Source of the DNA: Grimontia celer
Lineage (GTDB): Bacteria; Pseudomonadota; Gammaproteobacteria; Enterobacterales; Vibrionaceae
Direction of reading: 5' to 3'
Assembly (NCBI RefSeq): GCF_900055185.1
Contig: NZ_FIZX01000001.1
Coordinates: 1,302,001-1,366,000 of the forward strand
Length of the DNA stretch: 64,000 nucleotides
The position numbers and the translations under genes are program-made. Under the pieces are notes generated by a model. The model made no database searches. It had not been told where the DNA came from and worked only from the letters and a program-made list of their open reading frames with translations. Below are positions 53,830-62,548 of this stretch, piece by piece. Position 1 is the stretch's first letter; each line of letters opens with the position of its first letter.

Positions 53830-54225
53830 TTAGCGGTCAGCGGGATGGTTTATGCCGTCATTAGTGACAACGTCACCCAAATCAAAAGGATTAACACCTT
53901 CCAGGCAACCCACGTTGTAACCATATTCTGAAGGATCTGAGCGACGCTGGTGGTGTGTGTAAATACCGCACTCTGAACAAAAATAGTGTTTTGCAGTGTG
54001 TGTGTTGAAAGTATATAGCTTAAGGAGCTCTTTCCCTTTGACGATCTTGATGCCATCCAATTTAACAGAAGCCACCACGGCCCCTTTTCTGCGGCAAATT
54101 GAACAGTCGCAACGACGGGGTTTATCAATACCATTTGGCAAGGAGAGTTCTAACTCCACCCCACCACAATGACAGGTAAACTTATGTTTCTCTTTTATTT
54201 CTGTAGCGCCAACTATACGAATCAT
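53830..54225 (-). CDS. GFA/CENP-V-like zinc-binding protein
   Basis: The 131-residue protein is of the GFA (glutathione-dependent formaldehyde-activating) fold. Zinc cysteines lie in CHCGG, CDCSICRRKG and CSECGIYTHH. Most members are not formaldehyde enzymes, and the role here is unknown. ATG 54225 with GAGG five bases before it is preferred over the ATG six codons upstream. It precedes the metallophosphoesterase gene by 16 bp, in the same direction. Confidence 0.82.
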   Translation of the reverse strand: MIRIVGATEIKEKHKFTCHCGGVELELSLPNGIDKPRRCDCSICRRKGAVVASVKLDGIKIVKGKELLKLYTFNTHTAKHYFCSECGIYTHHQRRSDPSEYGYNVGCLEGVNPFDLGDVVTNDGINHPADR

Positions 54226-54358
54226 ACACGCCTCATCATCCATGATATTAAGGTTTATTGACTTGACGTATTTTATTGAACTGCATTAAACGCAAAAACA
54301 ACAGGAGGTTAAACGTTAAACGCCACTCAACTCCCAAATCAGTTATTTCTCCGAGGCG

Positions 54359-54910
54359 CTAACACTTTGAACAATTACCATCCCGACGTTCGTACTCCAG
54401 CAGATTGCCTTGGCTGTCCAACGAGAACTTGCAGCACTGATTAAATAGACCCATCAAATTTTGTCTACTTTTCTTCAGCCGCGACTTTAAAGTCGAGTAA
54501 TTAACATCGTGAGTTTCTGCGTAATCTTTCTGGCTGATACCGTCTATCTCAATCGCCTTTACCAGTTCGGCCTCGCTCTCAGACAGGCCACGTAAAAATG
54601 GGAGAATACATTTGGAAAGCTCTTGGACAACAGAAGGCGATTCTTCGTCCAACCAGAGCTCATTAACAACATCACCGTTATCATTTCTATCGAATTTTTT
54701 CCTCCGGTAGAAATCGATGATTGCATTGTTGGCTACCTGAAACAGCCAAGGTTTTAACTTACTGCGCTCATGCAATGAAGGCAGACTGGTATATGTCTTC
54801 ACCAGTATGTCCTGCAGCAAATCTTCCGCATCATCCGGGTTGCTGACTTTGCTACGAATAAAGTTTTTAAGACTTGTCTGATACTCAGACCAAATGGCTT
54901 CTATTGTCAT
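54359..54910 (-). CDS. SigZ-like ECF sigma factor
   Basis: The 183-residue sigma factor has region 2 (DAEDLLQDILVKTYTSL to WLFQVANNAIIDFYRRKK, about residues 27-72) and region 4 (LSESEAELVKAIEIDGIS, then SQKDYAETHDVNYSTLKSRLKKSR). It ends with a Cys cluster (QCCKF and CSKC), as SigZ proteins do, which may bind metal or sense redox. The open frame reaches 55093, but region 1-like residues start at ATG 54910. No anti-sigma gene is adjacent. It follows a glutathione S-transferase gene after 82 bp. Confidence 0.82.
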   Translation of the reverse strand: MTIEAIWSEYQTSLKNFIRSKVSNPDDAEDLLQDILVKTYTSLPSLHERSKLKPWLFQVANNAIIDFYRRKKFDRNDNGDVVNELWLDEESPSVVQELSKCILPFLRGLSESEAELVKAIEIDGISQKDYAETHDVNYSTLKSRLKKSRQNLMGLFNQCCKFSLDSQGNLLEYERRDGNCSKC

Positions 54911-54992
54911 TGTCCACTCTTGCATAAACCGAAAATTGGTTGATGGGATTCCTCCCACCAGCCAAGTGTGTTTCTTTTTAAAGTTAAATCGC

Positions 54993-55688
54993 TTAACCGC
55001 AGCAGCTTGACGAACCGCACTGACTAGTTGCCACATCTTTACCTTCACCAAGATAGGTGTTTTTAAGGTAGAAATCGCTAAATCGTTCAACAAAGTCCGA
55101 TGACACTGATTTCAATGCATAACCTGTCTCTAAAACAGCGTGCTGCCAAGCCTGCAGCTTTGGCAGACCACATAGGAAGTCAAACCCGCTCTTTTCTTTA
55201 ATAATCGCAGCGCGATGCAAGAGCGGTAACCAAGCAACATCAACTTTACCTAACTCGTTTGAATCAAAGAATCGCGTGTCTCCCGTCAGTTGTTTCTCTG
55301 CTTTCTGGAACACCAATTGTAACTTACCTGCCCTTTCATCAAAGGTGGCTTTATCTTTGCTGCTCATCGTACCGCACTGCATCAAATAGTGTTTGGTACC
55401 CAGATAGCTCCAAGCGCGCTGTACTGCTTTTTCTTCATTACTCAACTTGTCTTGCAAAGGTCCAAATTCATCTTCGATGTATTCGACAATGGCATCAGAC
55501 TCGAACAAAGCCACACCACTATCGGTGATAAGCAAAGGAACCTGTCCATTTGGGGAGATTTCTAAAAACCAGCCAGGTTTATCCTTTAGACTGATATATT
55601 CAATCTCATAGGGGATTTCCTTAGCTTCCAGCAACGCAGTGACACGTTGAACGAAAGGACAAATTTTAAAACTAACAACTTTAATCAT
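54993..55688 (-). CDS. Glutathione S-transferase with Cys-rich tail
   Basis: The 231-residue protein has a thioredoxin-fold N-terminal domain (MIKVVSFKICPFVQR, with CPF as the active cysteine of omega/Grx2-like GSTs, and GQVPLL for glutathione contact). An all-helical C-terminal domain follows. The last residues SQCGSSSCCG are an unusual cysteine tail. ATG 55688 is the natural start; the frame is open upstream. With the Cys-tailed sigma factor downstream, it suggests a shared thiol or metal stress response. Confidence 0.83.
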   Translation of the reverse strand: MIKVVSFKICPFVQRVTALLEAKEIPYEIEYISLKDKPGWFLEISPNGQVPLLITDSGVALFESDAIVEYIEDEFGPLQDKLSNEEKAVQRAWSYLGTKHYLMQCGTMSSKDKATFDERAGKLQLVFQKAEKQLTGDTRFFDSNELGKVDVAWLPLLHRAAIIKEKSGFDFLCGLPKLQAWQHAVLETGYALKSVSSDFVERFSDFYLKNTYLGEGKDVATSQCGSSSCCG

Positions 55689-55884
55689 GAGAATGCTTCT
55701 TCTATTAGGGACTTTACTTATAAGACGAAGTAACAAAGAAAAAGACGAAGGATTGGTGACAATTTTTTCTAACTTTTTAAATTCCCCAATAACCAGCATT
55801 ATCACGAAGCAGCTTATGCTCCTCTCTTTTAGTAAACTTTGCTAAAATGCTCTTATTACAAAACCAAAATATGAACGGAGTTTC

Positions 55885-56076
55885 ATGTCTCAAACCTTGC
55901 CTAAAAACCGTACCGAATGGCTGATTTTCTTTCGTCGTGCAAAATCTATCGACACATTGGATTTGATGCTGGATGGTGCGTTAAAAAAACTAAAAACGCC
56001 TGCAGAACAGGCTGATGCGATCCTTGGCCATGAGGCCAGACTGGATGAACTAGAAGGGATTCGTAAAGCGATTTAA
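55885..56076 (+). CDS. Small helical protein of unknown function (63 aa)
   Basis: Not recognised. The 63-residue protein begins MSQTLPKNRTEWLIFFRRAK and has two helices (TLDLMLDGALKKL; PAEQADAILGHEARLDEL). It is soluble and contains no cysteine. ACGGAG stands before the ATG and a terminator follows, so it is a complete single-gene unit. Confidence 0.65.
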   Translation: MSQTLPKNRTEWLIFFRRAKSIDTLDLMLDGALKKLKTPAEQADAILGHEARLDELEGIRKAI

Positions 56077-56081
56077 GAAAG

Positions 56082-56110
56082 AAGGCACAATGGTTTTCAT
56101 TATGCCTTTT
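56082..56110 (+). terminator. Terminator after 63-aa gene
   Basis: AAGGCACAATG-GTTTT-CATTATGCCTT followed by TT; it may serve the convergent gene as well. Confidence 0.75.
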
Positions 56111-56117
56111 AATTTAT

Positions 56118-56507
56118 TCAGGCTGATTGATTAAATTTCTCAGACTCTTCTGGCTCTAAAGGTTTGACTGGCGCAGGTTCAGTTTGTTCAGGTTCAAGCA
56201 TTTCTTCGGCTTTCTTTTCTGCTTCCTCGACCAGTTCGCTGCCTTTCTCTTTGCCTTTATTCCACAGCTCAGAGCTTTTTTCTTTCGCGCTGTCCCAGAG
56301 GTCACTGCTTCCTTCTTCAGCACCGTTCAGTAATTCTTCGCTTTTTTCCTTGGTGGCGTCCCAAGCGCTTTTACCTGCTTCTTTGGCTGAGCCCCAAGCT
56401 TCACTTGCCGATTCTTTTGCTTTATCCCAGCTGCTTTCTTCTTCAGCACTTGCCGCGAAAGGCAATACAAGCAATAACGACAGCACCAGCGTTTTTAATG
56501 GATTCAT
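56118..56507 (-). CDS. Exported acidic repeat protein
   Basis: The 129-residue protein has a signal peptide (LVLSLLLVLPFAASAE). An alpha-helical tail of 11-residue-like repeats follows, with the pattern W-D/G-AK-E-S at WDKAKESASEA, WGSAKEAGKSA, WDATKEKSEE and WDSAKEKSSEL. Such repeats form amphipathic helices or coiled coils, as in LEA-like and envelope stress proteins. ATG 56507 is favoured, since AGGGAG sits six bases before it. Function unknown. Confidence 0.65.
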   Translation of the reverse strand: MNPLKTLVLSLLLVLPFAASAEEESSWDKAKESASEAWGSAKEAGKSAWDATKEKSEELLNGAEEGSSDLWDSAKEKSSELWNKGKEKGSELVEEAEKKAEEMLEPEQTEPAPVKPLEPEESEKFNQSA

Positions 56508-56750
56508 CATGATCTCCCTTGATGATTGCTTAGCATTTCAGTCTATACCCGCTGCTAAGCCAGTATATTAAAGACAACCTGAATCGAGTTACAAGTCACC
56601 CTAACAAAAATATAAAACAGTGTTCAATATTTAGAGAAAGAAAAACCGCCTTTAAATGTGCGTAAAGGCGGTGAAGGTTTGACAAGGAGAATGTCAAATT
56701 ATCAGATTCTGTTGACCTTTGGTGGTTGAAATTTGTTCTTGCCATTAGGG

Positions 56751-57596
56751 TTAGTCTTTATTCTTCATGTCCCGTTTGGGGTGGCCATCATATGTCCAAA
56801 GAAGATCACGTGGAATCGGGCCTTTGTTGCGGCCACCTTGCTGAGTTTGTTCCCAGGCATGTGCCAAAATTCCAACTGATCGGGAAAGACAAAATAACCC
56901 TCTGGCCAACTCGGCGGGTATACCTAATTCGCCATAGATAACCGCTGTCGCACCATCTATGTTCATTGGTATCGCTTTGCCTTTTTCGTTCAGAAGTTGT
57001 TTTTCCACCTGTAAAGCGATGGAATGAAAACGCCCTTCAACGATGCCATCAGCTTTAGCTTCAGCAATCAGCTCCATCAATCTCGGCGCTCTGGGGTCGA
57101 CAGGATGGAAGCGATGCCCAAAGCCGGGAATGAACTTGCCATGCAATTCACGTTGTTTGGCCAAGCCTTCGATCACGGCTTCTTCTATCGACGAATTTTT
57201 AGACGCAGCAATTTCATTCACCATCTGGTAGAAGGTCACAGCTTGTTCACCCGCTCCGCCATGAACATCACCCAGTACATTTACCGCAGATGCCATTGCA
57301 TTATTCAGCCCAACACCACAGGTTGAAGCCATGCGGGCAATAGCGATACTTGGCGCTTGAGGTCCATGATCTACCGCTGACATCAAGGCTGCATCCAACA
57401 ACTTGGCCTTTTCCGGTGAAGGTAGTTCACCTTGCGTCATCAACCAGATCATTTGTGTGAAGCTGACGTTACCAATCAAGGATTCAATCGGATAACCGTA
57501 GTAGCTGATTTCACCCGGTTTCATGTCAATGATGTCTGTTCGCCACCAGTCTGCCACCGCTTTCTCTGGCCCGGATTCAGGGCGTCGAATACTCAT
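56751..57596 (-). CDS. Citryl-CoA lyase / citrate synthase-like protein
   Basis: The 281-residue protein is a short citrate synthase homologue (normal synthases have about 370-430 residues). The catalytic residues remain: His in DVHGGAGEQ, His in PGFGHRFHPVDPR and Asp in MNIDGATAV. The small form without the N-terminal lobe, and the CoA-transferase gene overlapping by four bases, point to citryl-CoA lyase, which splits citryl-CoA to acetyl-CoA and oxaloacetate. The exact hydroxy-acyl-CoA is inferred, and related substrates are possible. It is the last gene of the tct operon. Confidence 0.75.
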   Translation of the reverse strand: MSIRRPESGPEKAVADWWRTDIIDMKPGEISYYGYPIESLIGNVSFTQMIWLMTQGELPSPEKAKLLDAALMSAVDHGPQAPSIAIARMASTCGVGLNNAMASAVNVLGDVHGGAGEQAVTFYQMVNEIAASKNSSIEEAVIEGLAKQRELHGKFIPGFGHRFHPVDPRAPRLMELIAEAKADGIVEGRFHSIALQVEKQLLNEKGKAIPMNIDGATAVIYGELGIPAELARGLFCLSRSVGILAHAWEQTQQGGRNKGPIPRDLLWTYDGHPKRDMKNKD

Positions 57597-58795
57597 ACCA
57601 CGCCCTTCTCTTTCAGTTGTTCAATATCACTGGCTTTATAACCAAGTTCAGAAAGGATCATGTCGCTATGTTCACTCAGAACAGGTGGTGGCATACTGAC
57701 TTCGGGTCGCTTTCCATCAACAAGGAAACCTGGGCGAGCGATATGAACATCGCCTTTTGTTCCTTCAACATCCTCAAATACTGCTTCAAATTCGCGTAAC
57801 TTCACTTGCGGAAGATCCAGCGCTTCAGGCACCGTCATCACCCGGCCGGCAGGCACTCCCAATTTGTTCAGCGTATCTTCCCAAAACTCGGCGGGATGCG
57901 CCGAAAACGCAGCTTCTAGAATCTCGGTGAGTGCCGCACGGTTCTGTAACCTAGCCTGACGTTCGGAGAATCTCGGGTCAGTTTTAAGTTCGGGTTGATT
58001 AACCGCATCGCAGACAGACTCAAACTGCTCCTGTTTGTTGGCCGCAATATTGATAAGGCCCGTGGCTGTTTTAAATGCACCTGAAGGACTGGCGGTAAAA
58101 TTGTCGTTCCCCATAGGTTTGGGGTCTTTGTTAGCAACTAAGTAATTCGAGACAACCCAGCCCATGGTCGCCATGGTAGATTCCAGCATGGAGACATCGA
58201 TGAAACAGCCTTCGCCACTTTGTGCACGTCCTGCCAAGGCAGAAGAAATCGCAAAAGCAGCGGTCAGGCCACCAATGGTGTCGGCAATCGGGTAACCGAC
58301 TCGGTAAGGTGCATTTTCCGGCGCGCCGGTAATCGACATCACGCCCGACATCCCCTGTATGATTTGGTCATAAGCGGGAAGGTGCCTCATGGGACCTTCT
58401 GCACCGTAGCCTGATATTGCACAGTAGATAAGGTTTGGGTTGACCCCTTTCAGCACTTCATAATCCAAACCCAAGCGTTTCATGACTCCGGGGCGAAAGT
58501 TTTCCACCAACACATCTGCGGTTTCTACCAGCGATTTCAAAATCGTTTTTCCTTCAGGGTCTTTGAGGTTAAGCGTAATGGAGCGTTTACCCGTATTCTG
58601 CGCCAGAAACGACACACCCATTTTATTGGCATTGAGGTCAGGGTCTGCACCCAATTGTCGGGCGAGATCCCCACTCCCGGGGACCTCGACCTTGATAACA
58701 TCTGCGCCCATATGTGCCAACTGGTGACAGGCAAAAGGGCCTGCCAACACGTTGGTCAAATCAAGCACACGGAAGCTGGATAAGGTTGTACTCAT
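57593..58795 (-). CDS. CaiB/BaiF (family III) CoA-transferase
   Basis: The 400-residue enzyme has family III signatures: DLTNVLAGPFACHQLAHMGADVIKVE-type N-terminus, ENFRPGVMKRLG near residue 98 and the catalytic Asp in YPIADTIGG near residue 173. Members move CoA from an acyl-CoA (often succinyl-CoA) to a carboxylic acid. In this operon the acceptor would be the tricarboxylate brought in by the Tct transporter. It starts 11 bp after tctA and overlaps the lyase gene by four bases. Confidence 0.87.
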   Translation of the reverse strand: MSTTLSSFRVLDLTNVLAGPFACHQLAHMGADVIKVEVPGSGDLARQLGADPDLNANKMGVSFLAQNTGKRSITLNLKDPEGKTILKSLVETADVLVENFRPGVMKRLGLDYEVLKGVNPNLIYCAISGYGAEGPMRHLPAYDQIIQGMSGVMSITGAPENAPYRVGYPIADTIGGLTAAFAISSALAGRAQSGEGCFIDVSMLESTMATMGWVVSNYLVANKDPKPMGNDNFTASPSGAFKTATGLINIAANKQEQFESVCDAVNQPELKTDPRFSERQARLQNRAALTEILEAAFSAHPAEFWEDTLNKLGVPAGRVMTVPEALDLPQVKLREFEAVFEDVEGTKGDVHIARPGFLVDGKRPEVSMPPPVLSEHSDMILSELGYKASDIEQLKEKGVV

Positions 58796-58806
58796 TTGCT
58801 TGTTCC

Positions 58807-60360
58807 TTATCCGTCACCACGATCAACCTGTACATTCGGGCGTTGGTTTTTCGACGCGCCTATCCCTGCCTTTTCCAGTCCTGTGCGGATCACTGGGAGT
58901 AAGAGCACAAATACTGAAATACACATAATGGTGAGTGTCAGCGGACGTTCCCATAAGAAGCTCAGGCTGCCATCAGAGATGATCAGTGAGCGACTAAGGT
59001 TGTTTTCCATGATGCCACCCAGAATAAAACCGAGAAGCATCGGTGCCATCGGGAAGTCCAACAGGCGTAGGAATATCGCCGTAATAGTGATAACGACCAT
59101 CATATTGATATCGAAGGTGTTAAAGCTGACCAGATACACACCTGTGATCGAGAAGAACAGAATGAGTGGGATCAGTATTGGCCTTGGGATCACCAACAAA
59201 CGTGAGATATATGGGATCAGCGGCAAGTTCAGGATAAGCAGTACAATGTTGCCAAAGTACATCGAAATGATAACCGACCAGAACACGTCTGGATTATCGA
59301 CGAACAGACGCGGTCCTGGCTGAATGCCGTAAGCAATCAAAGCGCCGAGCATGATTGCCGTGGTACCTGAACCCGGAATACCCAAGGTAAGCAGCGGAAC
59401 AAATGAACCCGTCGATGCAGCATTGTTTGCTGATTCTGGTGCTGCAAGGCCACGCAATGCACCTTTACCAAACTTCTCTTTCAGGCGTTTCGGTGCCAGG
59501 TTGCGCTCCAGACCATAAGAGAGGAACGAAGCGATAGTCGCTCCAGCGCCCGGAAGCACACCAACGATGAAGCCGAAGATAGAAGAACGGGCAACCGTTG
59601 GCGCGACCTCTTTAACTTCTTCTTTTGACAGCTTCATGCTGCCTAGCGCAGCCATATCCATGTCTGGCTCTTCTTCTTTGTGCTGGCCTTTCAACACCGT
59701 CATCACCACTTCCGCAAGCGCAAAAGTTGCCATAGCCAGCAGCAAGAAGCTGATACCATCAATCAGGTCGATATTGTTGAACGTAAAGCGCGGCGCACCG
59801 GTGATAACATCCGTACCCACGGTCGCAATCATCAGACCGAATACCGTCATTGCCATAGCCTTCAACACCTGACCTTTACCGGCAAATGCGGCGACTGCGG
59901 TCAAGCCTAAGATCATCAGCGCAAAATAGTCGGCAGACTGGAAACTCAGCGAGACCTTGGCGAGTGCGGGCGCGGCAAACAGCAGAATAATTGCGCCAAT
60001 CGTACCACCAGTGAAAGAAGAGTAAGCCGCCAACGCCAGCGCTTTACCAGCCTGACGTTGTTGCGCCAGCGGATAACCATCGAATGCTGTCACCACTGTA
60101 CTTGCACAACCTGGTGCATTAATCAGAATTGAAGATGTAGAGCCGCCAAATACAGCACCATAATAAACGCCAGCCATCAGGATGATGCCAGACGCTGGAT
60201 CCAGACCATACGTAATCGGGATCATGAGTGCTACTGCCGAAATAGGCCCAAGTCCCGGCAGCATGCCGATGAAGGTACCGGCAAAACAACCGACAACCAC
60301 CATCATAATGTTAAAAGGCATTGTTGCGGTGCTTAAGCCCGTCGCGATTCCTTCCCACAT
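58807..60360 (-). CDS. tctA: Tripartite tricarboxylate transporter, large permease TctA
   Basis: The 517-residue inner-membrane protein has about eleven helices and the TctA signatures GCFAGTFIGMLPGLGPISAVA near the start and GFIVGVLPGAGATIASF near 275. It forms the channel of the TTT system, driven by an ion gradient. It follows tctB by four bases and precedes the CoA-transferase gene by 11 bp, so transport and metabolism share one mRNA. Confidence 0.92.
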   Translation of the reverse strand: MWEGIATGLSTATMPFNIMMVVVGCFAGTFIGMLPGLGPISAVALMIPITYGLDPASGIILMAGVYYGAVFGGSTSSILINAPGCASTVVTAFDGYPLAQQRQAGKALALAAYSSFTGGTIGAIILLFAAPALAKVSLSFQSADYFALMILGLTAVAAFAGKGQVLKAMAMTVFGLMIATVGTDVITGAPRFTFNNIDLIDGISFLLLAMATFALAEVVMTVLKGQHKEEEPDMDMAALGSMKLSKEEVKEVAPTVARSSIFGFIVGVLPGAGATIASFLSYGLERNLAPKRLKEKFGKGALRGLAAPESANNAASTGSFVPLLTLGIPGSGTTAIMLGALIAYGIQPGPRLFVDNPDVFWSVIISMYFGNIVLLILNLPLIPYISRLLVIPRPILIPLILFFSITGVYLVSFNTFDINMMVVITITAIFLRLLDFPMAPMLLGFILGGIMENNLSRSLIISDGSLSFLWERPLTLTIMCISVFVLLLPVIRTGLEKAGIGASKNQRPNVQVDRGDG

Positions 60361-60364
60361 AGCC

Positions 60365-60859
60365 TTAACCTCCGAACAACTGGGTAAACGCGCGTCCAGG
60401 CGCGAGATAGATATCTAGTAGCTTTGCCAGCACAAACCAGATACCGACGGCAAAAGGTACCGACGCAATGAACAATGTTTTCGGTCGGCGCTCTCCGAGA
60501 ATCCAGTAACCGACAACCAAAAAGAAAATGGTAGAAAGCAGGAATCCAACCCACTCAAGCGCAAAAGCAAACGCCACAATCAACGCTAACAGCTTTGCCA
60601 CCAGCACGAAGTCCAACCCTGCCAATTGCACTTTGCTGCCAGCATCACGACGACCTGTTACCAACATTAAAATGCCGAGAATGCCACCCATATAGGAAAG
60701 TGCGATAGGTAAGGTTTGTGCGTGAAAAGGTTCGTATTCATCGCCTGGGAACATGGGGATTTGGCGGGCGTAGTACCCGTATGCCACTGAAAGACAGAGA
60801 AATACGAGACCACCGATATGGTCTTTAGTGACAACCATCTGACACTCCTTGAACTGCAA
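60365..60859 (-). CDS. tctB: Tripartite tricarboxylate transporter, small permease TctB
   Basis: The 164-residue protein has four membrane helices (GGLVFLCLSVAYGYYARQI; YMGGILGILMLVTG; LLALIVAFAFALEWVGFLL; FIASVPFAVGIWFVLAKL), the layout of TctB subunits. It works with TctA in the inner membrane. It lies between tctC and tctA, separated from tctC by a 110-bp hairpin array. Confidence 0.88.
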   Translation of the reverse strand: MQFKECQMVVTKDHIGGLVFLCLSVAYGYYARQIPMFPGDEYEPFHAQTLPIALSYMGGILGILMLVTGRRDAGSKVQLAGLDFVLVAKLLALIVAFAFALEWVGFLLSTIFFLVVGYWILGERRPKTLFIASVPFAVGIWFVLAKLLDIYLAPGRAFTQLFGG

Positions 60860-60863
60860 AGTA

Positions 60864-60957
60864 AGACGGTAATGTCCGTCTTGAAAAGCGATAAGGCCTC
60901 ATCCGTAGGCCTTAGGTCATTCGACCAATTGAATCAGGGCTCGGAGAACCGAGCCCT
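60864..60957 (-). other. Three intercistronic hairpins between tctC and tctB
   Basis: AGACGG/CCGTCT (60864-60881), TAAGGCCT/AGGCCTTA (60892-60914) and AGGGCTCGG/CCGAGCCCT (60936-60957) stand in a row. There is no T run on the transcribed strand. They should protect the tctC message from 3' decay, giving more binding protein than permease. Confidence 0.65.
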
Positions 60958-60969
60958 TTTCGTTGAGGC

Positions 60970-61953
60970 TTAGCGAAGGAAGCCAAGCTCTTTCATCAGT
61001 GCACCCACTTCTTGCTCCTGACCCTCAAGGAAAGTCACGAACTCAGCGCGAGGTTTGAAGATTTCAGTCCAGCCATTGCGGTCGCGAACTTCTACCCAAG
61101 CATCTGTGGTGTACATTTTTTCCAGTGTTGCTGCATACTCGTCAGCTTGTGCGTCAGACAAGCCTGGCGCACCAAAGAATCCACGCCAGTTAGTGAATTC
61201 CGCGTCATAACCCAACTCTTTCAGAGTTGGTACATCATTCGCTGCTGGTGAACGCTCTGGACCAGTCATCGCCAGAATACGAACTTCACCTGCATTCTTC
61301 AGAGCCAGTGCTTCAGAGAAACCGGTGGACAGTACTTGAGTTTCACCTGACAGCATGCCCGCCATCGCTTTACCACCGGCATCATAAGCCACATATTTCA
61401 CACGTTTTGGATCACCACCAGCGGCCTTGAATGCCATAGCTGCAACTAAGTGGTCCATACCGCCACGTGAAGAACCGCCCGCAACGGAAACTGAACGCGG
61501 GTTCTCTTTGTAGTCTTTCATCAATTGCTCAAAACTCTGATATTTAGAGCTTGTTGGAACAACAAACGCCGCATAGTCACCAATGGTTGCAGCGATTGGG
61601 GTCAGGTCGCGGAAAGACTGAGGGAAAACTTTAGAAAGAGAACGGATAACGATAGGTGTCGAGTTAACCATCAAGGTGTTGTCTGCTTGCGCGGCGGTTT
61701 CAATCAGGTGTGCGATTGCTTTACCACCACCACCGCCGGACATGTTTTCATAAGAAACAGTTTCAACCAGTCCTGCTTTTGACAATGCTTCACCGGTACC
61801 ACGCGCAGTGCCATCCCAGCCACCACCTGCACCACCAGGGATCAGGAAGTGAACTTCATCTACGGCAGCGCTTGCCATACCTGCACTGAGTGCAGACGTG
61901 AGCGCCAATGCTGCAACGAATGAACGTTTTTTGGCGAACAGTTTTGAAATCAT
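60970..61953 (-). CDS. tctC: Tripartite tricarboxylate transporter, binding protein TctC (Bug family)
   Basis: The 327-residue protein has a signal peptide (FVAALALTSALSAGMASA) and the Bug fold: VHFLIPGGAGGGWDGTAR, then YENMSGGGGGKAIAHL and SVAGGSSRGGMDHLVAAM. It binds the substrate in the periplasm and hands it to TctAB. It is the first gene of the operon, divergent from the sensor kinase across 595 bp. Confidence 0.9.
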   Translation of the reverse strand: MISKLFAKKRSFVAALALTSALSAGMASAAVDEVHFLIPGGAGGGWDGTARGTGEALSKAGLVETVSYENMSGGGGGKAIAHLIETAAQADNTLMVNSTPIVIRSLSKVFPQSFRDLTPIAATIGDYAAFVVPTSSKYQSFEQLMKDYKENPRSVSVAGGSSRGGMDHLVAAMAFKAAGGDPKRVKYVAYDAGGKAMAGMLSGETQVLSTGFSEALALKNAGEVRILAMTGPERSPAANDVPTLKELGYDAEFTNWRGFFGAPGLSDAQADEYAATLEKMYTTDAWVEVRDRNGWTEIFKPRAEFVTFLEGQEQEVGALMKELGFLR

Positions 61954-62548
61954 AGGTTTTTCCTCGTGTCGTTCCGTCCTTTGGACGAGATAGATTTTTA
62001 CCGAAACTCCGCTTAAGAATAGCGTCTAATGCACAATGCGCCGTTTCGGGATCTTTGCCCTACTCTTTCAACCTATTTCCCTGCCTGAAATCTGAAAAGC
62101 TTATGGTTTTAATGTTTTTTTAAACTTTAAAAAACATTTTGTTCATATTGTTCACTTGCGTGATAAGGGACAAAGAATCATCATTTCAAGTAGATATACC
62201 CAAACAACCTGAAGATGCTCGCATTCAGAGGTCATCAATGCGTTCAATTCGAGGCAAATTTTACGAGGAATAGTCATTCTATTTCCGTGGAATTTAACGA
62301 AGAAGTGGGCGCATTGAGGGCCTCCCTTCGGGCGAGTTGACTGACGCCGTGCTCTTTGTTGTTCCTTTTTGATGGAGGTGACTGCACCTACAAAGGAACG
62401 CCGCGATCACAACGCCAGTCAATCTCGCTGAATCCTGCATCTTCAGGTTGTTTGGGTATACATAATAAGAACTATGTTTAATGCAGTTGCATCTGCATAA
62501 TTTCGAACACGAGCCGTTACTGAGTTGTAAACATAAGGCGTGCATCCA
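61954..62548. other. Divergent control region of the tct operon and sensor kinase
   Basis: About 600 bp. The tctC side has TTTTTTTAAACTTTAAAAAAC (about 62113-62133), a near-palindromic AT tract suited to a regulator of the sensor's partner. TTGTTCATATTGTTCAC follows at 62142. The other half is the inverted-repeat element at 62195-62460. Confidence 0.5.
62195..62460. repeat. MITE-like element with 24-bp perfect terminal inverted repeats
   Basis: The ends TATACCCAAACAACCTGAAG (62195-62214, continuing ATGC) and CTTCAGGTTGTTTGGGTATA (62441-62460, preceded by GCAT) are exact inverse copies. Inside is a second inverted pair, GTTGACTG near 62336 and CAGTCAAT near 62415, and a hairpin CTTTG...CAAAG. 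The 266 bp carry no gene. Similar sequences are spread in Vibrio intergenic regions (from memory). Confidence 0.75.
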
